Source: Sinorhizobium arboris LMG 14919 (GTDB taxonomy: Bacteria; Pseudomonadota; Alphaproteobacteria; Rhizobiales; Rhizobiaceae). Taken from it: 64,000 nt of DNA. Positions 26,085 to 34,034 of this stretch are shown here, piece after piece (the stretch's first letter is position 1; every line of letters begins with the position of its first letter). The notes below the pieces were generated by a model. It was not told the origin of the DNA and did no database searches. It saw only the letters and a list, made by a program, of their open reading frames with translations. A program made the translations under genes and the position numbers. The stretch spans positions 1,883,570 to 1,947,569 of the forward strand of contig NZ_ATYB01000014.1 in assembly GCF_000427465.1 (NCBI RefSeq), read 5' to 3'.

Positions 26085-26285
26085 ATGCGCAATCCTTGGA
26101 TCTATGTCGCCATCGGCTTTGTCGCCGGTGCAGGCCTATTTGTCACCACCGCTTGGCAGCGCACAACCCCTGAACCGTCCGGCCAGTTCGCCACCATAAA
26201 ACTCGAGAAGACCGATCGCCTCCAGGGCGGCATCCAGACTTCGTTCGTGATGGAGCGTTTCGGCCCGGCGCAGGCGGTCGAATGA
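26085..26285 (+). CDS. Small single-pass membrane protein
   Basis: A 66-residue protein starting MRNPWIYVAIGFVAGAGLFV, with one N-terminal transmembrane helix and a polar tail. GAGAAGGAG lies upstream, somewhat far from the ATG. No family recognised; this is a modest-confidence gene. Confidence 0.4.
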   Translation: MRNPWIYVAIGFVAGAGLFVTTAWQRTTPEPSGQFATIKLEKTDRLQGGIQTSFVMERFGPAQAVE

Positions 26286-26430
26286 CAGTCGTCGCGACTG
26301 AGCGTTCACTTACCGCAGGGGAATAGCAACAGACATCCCGGCCGTCGTGAGCTCTTGCCTTTCGCCACCGGATGCGCAAGTTACTCGCGCCGGCGGTATC
26401 CGGCATGCACGACGATCGAGGTAGCTTGCG

Positions 26431-26610
26431 GTGAACTCAGAGAACAAGCCGGACGGCGAAATTAAGATCGGGAAACGGACGAATGGTCGCTGGGCCTTCG
26501 TGCTCCGCTTTCGCGGCGTCACCTACCCGGCCCAGGGTCAGTTCAGTACCCAGCTTCAGGCGCAGTCCGCCGCCTATGTCGCCTTGAAGCTTCTGCGGAA
26601 GACACGCTGA
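26431..26610 (+). CDS. Small protein of unknown function (59 aa)
   Basis: GTG start at 26431 with GAGGT nearby, stop at 26610. The product is basic (KIGKRTNGRWAFVLRFRGVT, then a QLQAQSAAYVALKLLRKTR end) and looks like a small beta-alpha domain, reminiscent of integrase N-terminal (AP2-like) domains, but no more can be said. The regular wobble bias supports coding. Confidence 0.4.
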   Translation: MNSENKPDGEIKIGKRTNGRWAFVLRFRGVTYPAQGQFSTQLQAQSAAYVALKLLRKTR

Positions 26611-26624
26611 GGCATGGCCCGCCG

Positions 26625-27053
26625 TCAGTCGTAAGGTGAGTTGCACCGCCGGCGTGCGCCCTCAAAGGGCTGAAACGTATCGTCCGACAAGCGATACGAG
26701 GCGTAGCGCTCCTGGCACCAGCGAAGATGCGCATTGGCGTCGAATTGCACCCTTTGCCGCTGGCGCAGGCGCGATCTGTTCACCGCTCCGGGCAAAGGGC
26801 CCCCTACGGTCGCACCGGGACCTATGCCGATATCAGGAGCCCTGCCGCGATAGCGGGAACCGTAGTTCGGATATCGCTGTTGCAGGAAGTCACGGTATTC
26901 CCTCTCGATGAAAAGGTTGTGGTTGTTGCTGCCTGCGGGACGGCCGGCGCAAATTCCCGTGCACGTCTGGGCTTGTGCCGGCAGCATGCCTATCGCTGCG
27001 GTCATCACCGCCAAGGCGAGCGTAGCTGAAGCTTTCACAGACCTCACCGTCAT
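26625..27053 (-). CDS. BA14K family protein
   Basis: A 142-residue secreted protein. It has a signal peptide (MTVRSVKASATLALAVMTAA ending AQAQ), an Arg/Tyr/Pro-rich middle, and the C-terminal BA14K motif (HLRWCQERYASYRLSDDTFQ then GARRRCNSPYD). BA14K proteins are common in Rhizobiales; Brucella members show lectin-like activity. The ATG at 27053 is chosen because it begins the signal peptide; upstream sequence is polar. It lies within the segment bounded by the AGGATA palindromes. Confidence 0.85.
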   Translation of the reverse strand: MTVRSVKASATLALAVMTAAIGMLPAQAQTCTGICAGRPAGSNNHNLFIEREYRDFLQQRYPNYGSRYRGRAPDIGIGPGATVGGPLPGAVNRSRLRQRQRVQFDANAHLRWCQERYASYRLSDDTFQPFEGARRRCNSPYD

Positions 27054-27216
27054 TCCAATCCGAGTAAACGATCGAGGCGCCTCCTCGTTCGAGGCGCTTC
27101 GCATTGAACGCATTTAACCTCTAAATAGCCCAAAAGTGCAGCGGTTTTGGGACAACGGCATGCCCGGCATTCTGGCGGGCGCATGGCCGGAATCGGCTTA
27201 GGCCGGAGGCATGATC

Positions 27217-27235
27217 AGGATAATATTCCTATCCT
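27217..27235. repeat. AGGATA-N7-TATCCT palindrome, copy 2
   Basis: AGGATAATATTCCTATCCT differs from the copy at 25580 at one base. It overlaps the stop codon of the phage gene ending at 27229. Confidence 0.6.
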
Positions 27236-27849
27236 GGAGTAAACGAATTATCCTTCTTACCATATTCGCGCAAGCCCTTTTCGAAGAGCAGGACATTCAG
27301 GCCCCGCTTCAGCCAATCCAATTGGGCTTCCGGCATCATTCTCAGCCCTTCGTAATCCATCACGCAGACATTGAAGACGGTGGTTTTCACCTGCCGCCCC
27401 TCCTCGCATCCGAGCAACAGGCCTTCAAGCCGCATCATTCTCTCGGCAGCGTTCCTCGCCTTCAAGGCGCGAGCCTCGCTTGGCTCGGCCGCCTGCCCTC
27501 TCACGTGATCGATCTGCTGGGCCCTGACGCTCGGAAAGGGAATGCCCGTCAAATGATAATAGCGCACCATCGCCGCTGCGTAGTCGTCGCCCGCCTCACG
27601 CTGCTGCTCGGTGATCCGGCCATCGAGAAACAGCCGGCCGAGCGTGTAACCGGCAAGGGCGCCCCTGGTCTCGAGGCCATGCATGCGCTTGCGCGCTGCA
27701 AGCGCCACAGCCATCGCATCCTTCTCGCTTTCCTGTTTGGACCACTCCGGCTTTATCTTGCCGCAGGCAAATCGCTCGGCATTGGCCTTCCGCGGCCGTC
27801 CGAGTTGTGCCTTGCGCTTTGCACGCAATTTCTGCGCCTTGGTCAGCAT
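27229..27849 (-). CDS. Conserved phage-type protein of unknown function
   Basis: A 206-residue soluble, largely helical protein. The N-terminus is very basic (MLTKAQKLRAKRKAQLGRPR), and the rest has regularly spaced Arg/Leu helices with RMMRLEGLLLGCEEGRQVKT near the middle. AAAGGATTCCC precedes the ATG. It lies in the early region next to the DnaA-like gene and could bind DNA, but I do not recognise a named family. Confidence 0.6.
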   Translation of the reverse strand: MLTKAQKLRAKRKAQLGRPRKANAERFACGKIKPEWSKQESEKDAMAVALAARKRMHGLETRGALAGYTLGRLFLDGRITEQQREAGDDYAAAMVRYYHLTGIPFPSVRAQQIDHVRGQAAEPSEARALKARNAAERMMRLEGLLLGCEEGRQVKTTVFNVCVMDYEGLRMMPEAQLDWLKRGLNVLLFEKGLREYGKKDNSFTPG

Positions 27850-27990
27850 GGGAATCCTTTCGAGTGTGGTGATTGAGACATCTGTCGCGGCCGACCCGCG
27901 GTGAAGCAGCGGGACGTGACGTTATCCAGGGTGAACTGAGGGTGGATATGGAATGCGAGCCCGCCACCAGGCTCGGCTGAGGGCGTCATC

Positions 27991-28509
27991 TCAGGAAGCT
28001 GTTCCGCTTCCGGCACCGCCATCATTCACGGCCGCAAGCACCGTCGTGTGGTCTCGATGGAAGATGCGGCCGATCCCCGCCAGCGAGAGATCCCGGCGGC
28101 GCTCATAAACCGCGCGCATGCAGGCGTGCCTCGGCTTCACCAGCCGGCGCTCCCGGCGCACACTGATGATGTCGTCCCAGCTCACACCGGGAAAGTCCTC
28201 GAGCACGGCGGCAACGATCTCCTCGATCGGCGCCCTGTCGCCGCCGTCCTCGTTCGACGCACCGGTATCTCGGCTGCCAAGCAGGATTCGGGCCTGCGCG
28301 AGCAGCCGGGCTCCCGCATCGGCAAGATCGGCTTCCAGTCTCGCGATCCGCCGTCCTTTCGCTTCATTGTCGGAAGCGAGGTCGACCAGCTGTCCTTCGA
28401 GTTCCTTGATGCGAGCGGATCGGCCCATCGCTTCGCTCGGGTGAGCCAGCCGCTCCCGCACGGCGTGATAGTGTCGTGTCTGCCTTGCCAGTTCCGAATT
28501 CTCCGCCAT
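27991..28509 (-). CDS. Phage protein with DnaA domain IV-like DNA-binding domain
   Basis: A 172-residue protein. Residues ~30-75 form a coiled coil; the C-terminal ~75 residues resemble DnaA domain IV, including DDIISVRRERRLVKPRHACM and the signature region GRIFHRDHTTVLAAV, which corresponds to the DnaA-box recognition helix. There is no AAA+ ATPase domain. ATAGGAGAAGCG precedes the ATG at 28509. It is divergent from the repressor, across a shared operator region, so it is likely repressed in lysogeny. It may recruit to, or compete for, DnaA boxes. Confidence 0.75.
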   Translation of the reverse strand: MAENSELARQTRHYHAVRERLAHPSEAMGRSARIKELEGQLVDLASDNEAKGRRIARLEADLADAGARLLAQARILLGSRDTGASNEDGGDRAPIEEIVAAVLEDFPGVSWDDIISVRRERRLVKPRHACMRAVYERRRDLSLAGIGRIFHRDHTTVLAAVNDGGAGSGTAS

Positions 28510-28581
28510 CGCTTCTCCTATTCCCTTTCCGCCGCCCCGGCAGTCACGGAGCAAACGCAGCCGCGACTTGACTTTATCAAT

Positions 28582-28596
28582 GACATCTATAATGTC
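28582..28596. promoter_or_regulatory. Operator palindrome GACAT-N5-ATGTC, repressor side
   Basis: GACAT-CTATA-ATGTC lies between the divergent DnaA-like and repressor genes. A better version (GCGACAT-CCTCG-ATGTCGC) is found at 29410-29428, on the other side of the repressor gene. Confidence 0.55.
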
Positions 28597-28600
28597 GCGT

Positions 28601-28614
28601 TGTCAACATGATTT
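28601..28614. promoter_or_regulatory. 14-bp element TGTCAACATGATTT
   Basis: Its exact reverse complement occurs at 29443-29456. The element overlaps the first possible repressor ATG (28608), which argues that the protein starts further downstream at 28644. Immediately after it, ATGTT-ATC-AACAT (28615-28627) is another small palindrome. Confidence 0.55.
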
Positions 28615-28643
28615 ATGTTATCAACATTGCTATGTCCCGTGTC

Positions 28644-29333
28644 ATGAGCGAAAGAGCTGGAAGATTGCGTGAGGCGCGCGTCAAAGCGGGCTATCGGTTC
28701 GCCTCCGACGCAGCGAATGCCTTGGGCATCGTCGCCTCGACCTATCGCGCCCACGAAAACGGTCAGAACGACTTCGAACTCAGCGAAGCCGAGGTTTACG
28801 GCCGCAAGTTCAACGTCGACCCGCTCTGGCTGCTGACCGGCACCGATCGCCGGATCTCCATTGGCGCTACATCCGACTCGATGATGACCCCGGTCGACGC
28901 GCCGAACGCGCGCATCGGCGCCAAGGTGATCGGCCAGGGAAAAAAGATCCCTGTCTTCGGCCAGGCCGTCGGCGGGGTTGATGGTGAATTCATAATGAAC
29001 GGCAATGTATTATACGAGGTCATGGCGCCGCCGATACTCTCGGATATCTCGGGCGCCTATGCGGTTTCGGTCTCAGGCGATTCCATGTATCCGCGCTACG
29101 AAGATGGGGAAGTCTGCTTCGTCGATCCGAGCCGGCGTGTCCGGAAGGGCGACTACGTGATCGCCCAGATTCGGCTGGAAGAAGGCGGCGCCCTGCTGGC
29201 TTACGTCAAGAAATTCGTGCGTCACAACAGCTCCGAACTGGTCCTCGAGCAGTTCAACCCTCATAAGGAGCTGCGTTTCGAAGCCCATACCGTTCACTCG
29301 GTCCACTATATCGCGCTCGCCGGCAACGCCTGA
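28644..29333 (+). CDS. XRE / S24 (CI-like) prophage repressor
   Basis: A 229-residue protein from the ATG at 28644; in-frame ATGs at 28608 and 28632 exist, but the first lies in the putative operator. Residues ~5-60 form a helix-turn-helix (RLREARVKAGYRFASDAANA, then TYRAHENGQNDF). Residues ~120-225 are an S24 LexA-like peptidase domain with the Ser in SVSGDSMYPRYEDG (S147) and a Lys in LLAYVKKFVR (K189/K190). It probably represses both flanking early transcription units and could be inactivated after RecA activation. Confidence 0.88.
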   Translation: MSERAGRLREARVKAGYRFASDAANALGIVASTYRAHENGQNDFELSEAEVYGRKFNVDPLWLLTGTDRRISIGATSDSMMTPVDAPNARIGAKVIGQGKKIPVFGQAVGGVDGEFIMNGNVLYEVMAPPILSDISGAYAVSVSGDSMYPRYEDGEVCFVDPSRRVRKGDYVIAQIRLEEGGALLAYVKKFVRHNSSELVLEQFNPHKELRFEAHTVHSVHYIALAGNA

Positions 29334-29409
29334 GCGACACGAACTCCGTTACAAATCTCCAGGCGGAGCTGTTCACCGCCCGAAACCCATTTTCTATGCA
29401 CGTAACGCG

Positions 29410-29428
29410 GCGACATCCTCGATGTCGC
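29410..29428. promoter_or_regulatory. Operator palindrome GCGACAT-N5-ATGTCGC, downstream side
   Basis: Perfect 7-bp arms. It is the counterpart of the site at 28582 and lies upstream of the two small rightward genes at 29.5-30.1 kb. Confidence 0.6.
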
Positions 29429-29442
29429 GTCGATTTCAACAC

Positions 29443-29456
29443 AAATCATGTTGACA
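29443..29456. promoter_or_regulatory. 14-bp element AAATCATGTTGACA (inverse of 28601)
   Basis: Exact reverse complement of the element at 28601-28614. TTGACA within it could also be a -35 box for the rightward genes, so repressor binding would block that promoter. Confidence 0.55.
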
Positions 29457-29547
29457 TACACCGTGTTGGGTGCAACATTGGGTGAACACAGGGCAGAGTT
29501 GCACGGCGTACGAACGCCGGCAGTCAATTGAGGAGAATAAGCGCCAC

Positions 29548-29877
29548 ATGTCCCTCCCCCGAATCAGGTCCGAACTTCATGGCCAGGTTGACGAGCTCTT
29601 CGCCGCCGATTTTCTCCGTTCCACCGACGCGCAGAACCAGATGGCGCTCAAGGGCTTCCTCTCTTCCGCCTATTCCAGCCTGGCTTCGCTCGCCTGGCAT
29701 CTGGGGGCAGATGGGCATGTTTTCCAGCGTGAAGCCCGGCCCGCGACGGACCTCGTCGACGATGCCTTCTTCGCACTCAATCGCGAGCGCGAGTTCGGCA
29801 GCGGCGCTGATGCGAACCAAGTGCAGCGGCAGCTCGGTACCCACAATTCCCGGCAGCAATTCGGAGGCGCCCTGTAA
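29548..29877 (+). CDS. Small prophage early-region protein, unknown
   Basis: A 109-residue protein (MSLPRIRSELHGQVDELFAA) with GAGGAG upstream of the ATG at 29548. It is mostly helical, with an amphipathic Ala/Leu-rich middle. It is the first gene after the repressor-like operators and overlaps the next gene by one base (TAATG). Family not recognised. Confidence 0.55.
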   Translation: MSLPRIRSELHGQVDELFAADFLRSTDAQNQMALKGFLSSAYSSLASLAWHLGADGHVFQREARPATDLVDDAFFALNREREFGSGADANQVQRQLGTHNSRQQFGGAL

Positions 29878-30149
29878 TGCGTGCCGAGACCTACGCCGTC
29901 GTCAATCTCGCGGCCCTCAATCTCATCGAGGCGGTCAGTGCCGCCTACTTCGTCACCGAGAACCAGGCTGTCGCCCGTCACGAGTTTCGCGCCCGCGAAA
30001 TGCTGAAGAAAATCGCTTTGGCTCTCGGCTACGAGCTGGCCGAGGCGGCGGCACGGGAAAGCATGCCCGGCGCGGAGGCGCCGCCGGCGGCCCTACCCGG
30101 CCTCAGGCTTGTATCCGCCGGACTCGCACCACCGAACGGTAATCGTTGA
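29877..30149 (+). CDS. Small prophage early-region protein, unknown
   Basis: A 90-residue protein (MRAETYAVVNLAALNLIEAV) whose ATG shares a base with the previous stop. It is helical with an Ala/Pro-rich tail. Translation is probably coupled to the upstream gene. This is the last gene with prophage character on this side. Confidence 0.5.
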   Translation: MRAETYAVVNLAALNLIEAVSAAYFVTENQAVARHEFRAREMLKKIALALGYELAEAAARESMPGAEAPPAALPGLRLVSAGLAPPNGNR

Positions 30150-30168
30150 ACCGCCGGCTACTCGAGCG

Positions 30169-30894
30169 TCAATCGTCGTCGGGAGGGCACGGCCATTTGG
30201 CGGGCGCGGTCAGGCCGGAAGGCAATCTGGTCGCGCCGTCACCGCAGGTAAGATCGACCTGGTCCTGCGTGAGCCCGGAAGCTCTGGTAAGGTCGAGACC
30301 CTCTATTCTGGTTAGGAAGAGAAAGGCACGGTCCAGATCGATCTGCCCTTCGAAAACCGCACCGCTCAGCTTGGCGCGCGAAAGGTTGGCCATGGAAAAA
30401 CGCGCGCCCGTCAACACAGCCTTGTCGAAATTGGCGCGCCCGAGTTCCGCCTTCTCGAAGTCGGCACCCGTCAGACGCGCTCCGGTGAAGTCGGTGCGTT
30501 GCAGCTCCGCACTCGCGAAGGAGGCGCTCTCCGCGGAAACCGATGAAAAATTGCCCCGATAGGCCTCGACCCTGCTGAAGTTCGCCTTGTCCGCCCTGGC
30601 CCCGGCAAGCGAAGCGCGAACGAGCGTCGCCTTCTCGAGATTTGCGGAAACGAGATTGGCACCGCGCAGGTCGGTCATCGTAAAGTCGGTATTGAACAGA
30701 TTGCTCCCAGGGAGATCGCTGCCACGGAGCATGATCTGCTTCTTGTTACAGTCTCGCCAGTCGATGCCGGGTCCCGCTGAGCTCTTGCAATCCGCCGCTG
30801 CGGCAATGCCCGGGGCCAGGGCCCACACCATGATCGCCACGGCGAAGAACGCCGCGCCGCTCGAGCTGCTTTCTATCATGCCAAGCTTCTTCAT
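30169..30894 (-). CDS. Secreted pentapeptide-repeat protein
   Basis: A 241-residue protein with an N-terminal signal peptide (MKKLGMIESSSSGAAFFAVA ending IAAAADC) and about 20 A(D/N)LxX pentapeptides from residue ~65 to ~200 (LRGANLVSANLEKATLVRAS for example). These form a right-handed quadrilateral beta-helix. CCAGGAGCAG precedes the ATG. Being exported, it is unlikely to be a gyrase-protecting protein; its role is unknown. Confidence 0.85.
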   Translation of the reverse strand: MKKLGMIESSSSGAAFFAVAIMVWALAPGIAAAADCKSSAGPGIDWRDCNKKQIMLRGSDLPGSNLFNTDFTMTDLRGANLVSANLEKATLVRASLAGARADKANFSRVEAYRGNFSSVSAESASFASAELQRTDFTGARLTGADFEKAELGRANFDKAVLTGARFSMANLSRAKLSGAVFEGQIDLDRAFLFLTRIEGLDLTRASGLTQDQVDLTCGDGATRLPSGLTAPAKWPCPPDDD

Positions 30895-31132
30895 GTCGCT
30901 GCTCCTGGACCGGGCCCAAGTCAAAAAAACAGACCCGCACCCCACTGCCGGCTGCGCGAACCGCGCAACGAAGCCCTGGAATTCAATAGGTTACGGCGAA
31001 TTCGCGCATCAGAAAAGAGCGGCAAAGAGCGATGCCGTCAATAGCCGATCTTCACATTCCGTCAAGGTCGCGACGCCCGTATGGATAAGAGCCGTCCTCC
31101 GACTGAACCTCGGGGCGCTGGTGGCGTCGAAG

Positions 31133-32137
31133 TCAAGCCTCGACGCCCTGAATGGCGGATACCTGCCAGTCGGCGCCGGGCTTGCGCTGAAACGTCCATA
31201 TCTCGACCGCTTCGGTCAGCCTGTCCGCCTCGCCGCTGACGACACGCCCCGTGGTACGGTCACGCAACACGTCGATGCTCTCGTAGCGCATGGCAACGGT
31301 CGCATAATCGGTTCCGTTTTCTCTCCACGCCTCGGCGAGATCGCCCTGGACGAGGTGAACGTCGCGGACCTCGTTCCTGAGGCCCTTTGTTGCGTTGTCG
31401 CTGAGTTCTTCTGCGAGGTAGGACATGGCTTCCGGTGTCGTCAGCCGGCGCAACGCCGCATAGTCTTCCGCTCCATAGGCAGCCTGCACATCTCTGAGCA
31501 TCGTCTCGAACCGATCGAGATCCTCCTGGCCGACGCTGATTTCATCGTCACCTCCGGAAGCCGGTGCGGCAGCAGACGATCGCGGCGAGGACGACGCCGC
31601 GCCGGTACCTTCACCGATTCGCGGAATGTGAAAGGATGGCGAGCCCGCAGGTGCCGCCGAAGAGCGGCCGGATGCCGAGGGCGCCGAATAGGCCGGACGC
31701 TGATTGCGGCCGAAGAAACGCATCGCAAGGGAGATCATCAGAACGACGAGGCCTACCTGCAGCAGCAGTCCGAGGAAGCCGATGCCGCCGCCGATGCCGT
31801 GGCCGAGCAGCATGCCGATCAGGCCACCCATCATCAGACCGCCGATCATCGATCCGCCGAAACCACTGAAGAAGCCCGGACGCGCATTGGTCGTGCGGTT
31901 CTGCGCAGCCGGGCTGGTGGCCGTCGAAGGCTGCGCGTTCTGCCGGGGCGTCATCGTCCGGTCGATCGGCGCGGCAGGCGCGGGCGCCGTCCGGGTCACC
32001 GGCGGGGTGGAAAAGGTCCGGCTGCCGCGTGAGCCGAAACCACCCCCCGCCCGCCTTGCATCGGCGACATCGGCCACGGTCAGTACCGACGCCAAACCAA
32101 TCGCCGCAATGGCCATAACTCGTCCGAAACGCTGCAT
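31133..32137 (-). CDS. Tim44-like domain protein
   Basis: A 334-residue protein from an ATG at 32137 with AAGGATGG upstream (an ATG two codons earlier is possible). It has a signal peptide (MQRFGRVMAIAAIGLASVLT), a Gly/Arg- and Pro-rich stretch, a Gly-rich transmembrane pair (GGLMMGGLIGMLLGHGIGGG, then FLGLLLQVGLVVLMISLAM), and a C-terminal Tim44/MBA1 domain (FETMLRDVQAAYGAEDYAAL to the stop). Bacterial members are called TimA and have been linked to the cell envelope; function is unsettled. Confidence 0.85.
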   Translation of the reverse strand: MQRFGRVMAIAAIGLASVLTVADVADARRAGGGFGSRGSRTFSTPPVTRTAPAPAAPIDRTMTPRQNAQPSTATSPAAQNRTTNARPGFFSGFGGSMIGGLMMGGLIGMLLGHGIGGGIGFLGLLLQVGLVVLMISLAMRFFGRNQRPAYSAPSASGRSSAAPAGSPSFHIPRIGEGTGAASSSPRSSAAAPASGGDDEISVGQEDLDRFETMLRDVQAAYGAEDYAALRRLTTPEAMSYLAEELSDNATKGLRNEVRDVHLVQGDLAEAWRENGTDYATVAMRYESIDVLRDRTTGRVVSGEADRLTEAVEIWTFQRKPGADWQVSAIQGVEA

Positions 32138-32448
32138 TTCCATCCTTCCCTGTTTCGTGACCGCAAGCGGGTCATCGAACGCCATATAGAGCCGGAAGTA
32201 CCGGAATTTAAGTCCGCCGCTGCGTCTTTCGCCGAATTCGGGGCAGTTTGTGCATCCTCGCTTTTTCCGGGTCGCTTTGCAGGCGCATTCCAACGGAAAA
32301 TTACCGCTAAACATGATTCTTTTAATCAACTTTGTTGCGGCATTCCGGGTGACAGCATAAGCATAGCCGCTCGTTTAGCGCGTTCGTCCGTGTCCTTTCC
32401 AGAACGGCCGGCGGCCGGCGCTGCGATCTTGGAATAATCGGCTGGACA
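32138..32448. promoter_or_regulatory. Divergent intergenic region upstream of the Has cluster
   Basis: This region separates the Tim44-like gene from the ECF sigma gene and carries a TGA-N9-TCA motif at 32314-32328 (separate entry). Base composition drops around 32295-32335. No -35/-10 pair is obvious. Confidence 0.5.
32314..32328. promoter_or_regulatory. RirA-type iron-responsive operator (IRO-like)
   Basis: TGATTCTTTTAATCA is an exact TGA-N9-TCA, the IRO form bound by the rhizobial iron regulator RirA. It lies 121 bases upstream of the ECF sigma start. Iron-replete repression of the Has cluster is the expected effect. The match is short, so chance is possible. Confidence 0.5.
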
Positions 32449-32961
32449 ATGAGTACTGAAAAGAAGGGCGACCGCTTTCACATGTACCTGCGGCACCGCA
32501 GGTCCCTGATCAACTATGCCGCGCCGCTGCTGGGATCGAAGGACGATGCCGAGGATGTCGTGCAGGATGCCTATCTTCGCTTCGTGCGGGAAACGGCAGA
32601 CGAGCAGATGCCGCCGAAGACCTACCTGTTTCGCATCGTACGCAACCTTTCATTCAACAGGCGGTCGCGGCGAAAGCTTGAGAGTAACGTCGTCGAGTCC
32701 GCAGATATACCGTGGTGGGCGCTGCCGCAGGCCGTCGAGACGCCGGAAGTCCAGTTCCTGATGTCCGAAGCCGCAGACCGGATCGCCCGGGCGCTCGGAG
32801 ATCTTCCGGATCGCATGAAACGGGCATTCGAGCTGTACCGCTTCGAGGGAGCGACTTTGAAGGACATTGCCGAAGAACTGAGTATCTCGATACCGACGGC
32901 CCACCGCCTCGTCAGAGACGCCATGGAGTACTTGAAGGCAGGCCTCGACCATGACGAATGA
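32449..32961 (+). CDS. hasI: ECF sigma factor, FecI/HasI type
   Basis: A 170-residue ECF sigma factor. Region 2 reads LINYAAPLLGSKDDAEDVVQ followed by DAYLRFVRE; region 4 reads IARALGDLPDRMKRAFELYR with FEGATLKDIAEELSISIPTA. It overlaps the FecR-type gene by 11 bases. By analogy with Serratia HasI it should direct transcription of the hemophore receptor genes when haem is sensed. The symbol is assigned from context, not from sequence identity. Confidence 0.88.
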   Translation: MSTEKKGDRFHMYLRHRRSLINYAAPLLGSKDDAEDVVQDAYLRFVRETADEQMPPKTYLFRIVRNLSFNRRSRRKLESNVVESADIPWWALPQAVETPEVQFLMSEAADRIARALGDLPDRMKRAFELYRFEGATLKDIAEELSISIPTAHRLVRDAMEYLKAGLDHDE

Positions 32962-34015
32962 ACGTCCGGTACATTTGAAAAAAGCCGCACCCTCGATTGT
33001 CTATCCTCAAAGTGAGCGAGATGCAGACTACGCGCAGCCGGATGATGGAACCATGACGCCTGACGACAACGCAGCGGAGCTCTCGAAAGAGGCGACGGAC
33101 TGGCTCATTCGCATTCGCGAAGCGCCCGATGACCCCGACATCCGTTTGCATTTTGAACGATGGGTCGCCACTTCCCGAGACCACAGGCGAGAATGGGAGA
33201 AGACCTGTCGGATCTGGTTGTCCGCCGGAGCGTCGCGAGCCGCGGGGGAAAAGCCCTCGACGGACAGCTCTATGACCGCCCGGCGCGGCGGCCGAGCGGC
33301 CCTGGCGACCGCAGCTTGTGCGATGGTCATCTGTCTTCTCGTCGCGTGGGTTCCCGGCTTGCTGATCGTCTTGCAATCGGATTACCGCACGGGGACCGCG
33401 GAGACTCGCTCCCTCGAAATTGAGGACGGCAGCACAGTGACTCTGGCGCCCGGGAGCGCGATCGCCATGGACTTCGGTCAGAGCCGACGCAGCCTCAGAC
33501 TGCTTCAGGGCGAAGCTTACTTCGATGTGACGCACGATCCCGCGCGCCCATTCGTCGTGGATGCCGGCGGCCTCGATATAGAAGTTCTCGGCACCGCATT
33601 CGACGTCATGATCGACAGCGAAAGCACCCGGGTAAGTCTTGAGCGGGGACTGGTCACGGCCTCTCCGTCCGGGCAGGAGGCGCACGCCGAGCGGCGTCTT
33701 ACCCCCGGAAAAATGCTCATCTTCGACCGCGATACGCAGGATATGACGACCTCCGACATCGACACGGCGTCTATCGGCGCCTGGCGGCACGGACGCCTTC
33801 ATGTCGTGGATGCCACCATCTCCTCCGTCGTGGAACGGATACGACGCTACCATCCAGCCTGGATATCCCTGCCGGATCCCGTCCTCGGCGGGCAGCGGGT
33901 AACGGGCATCTACGACCTCACGGCGCCGGACGAGGCGCTCGGCGCTCTGGTCGACCCTTATGGAGGCAAGGTCAGGAAAATCTCGAGCTTCGCCCGCGTC
34001 ATCTCTCGCTTCTAA
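32951..34015 (+). CDS. hasS: FecR family anti-sigma regulator, HasS type
   Basis: A 354-residue protein. The cytoplasmic N-terminus carries the sigma-binding motif WLIRIREAPDDPDIRLHFER; one transmembrane helix follows (ALATAACAMVICLLVAWVPG), then the periplasmic FecR domain (RSLEIEDGSTVTLAPGSAIA, LLQGEAYFDVTHDPARPF, VLGTAFDV). It should hold the ECF sigma factor and receive the signal from the STN domain of the receptor encoded next. Confidence 0.88.
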   Translation: MTNERPVHLKKAAPSIVYPQSERDADYAQPDDGTMTPDDNAAELSKEATDWLIRIREAPDDPDIRLHFERWVATSRDHRREWEKTCRIWLSAGASRAAGEKPSTDSSMTARRGGRAALATAACAMVICLLVAWVPGLLIVLQSDYRTGTAETRSLEIEDGSTVTLAPGSAIAMDFGQSRRSLRLLQGEAYFDVTHDPARPFVVDAGGLDIEVLGTAFDVMIDSESTRVSLERGLVTASPSGQEAHAERRLTPGKMLIFDRDTQDMTTSDIDTASIGAWRHGRLHVVDATISSVVERIRRYHPAWISLPDPVLGGQRVTGIYDLTAPDEALGALVDPYGGKVRKISSFARVISRF

Positions 34016-34034
34016 AACATGACATCTATTTTCA

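Noticed and set aside
14667..30149. Gene transfer agent or tailocin
   Set aside because: Gene content is podovirus-like (terminase, gp10-like hub, fibre) with deletions; there are no sheath/tube genes and no GTA-type head-tail cluster.
30587..32032. Plus-strand frame across the pentapeptide and Tim44-like genes
   Set aside because: It crosses two clear minus-strand genes with signal peptides and repeat motifs, and has no domain of its own.
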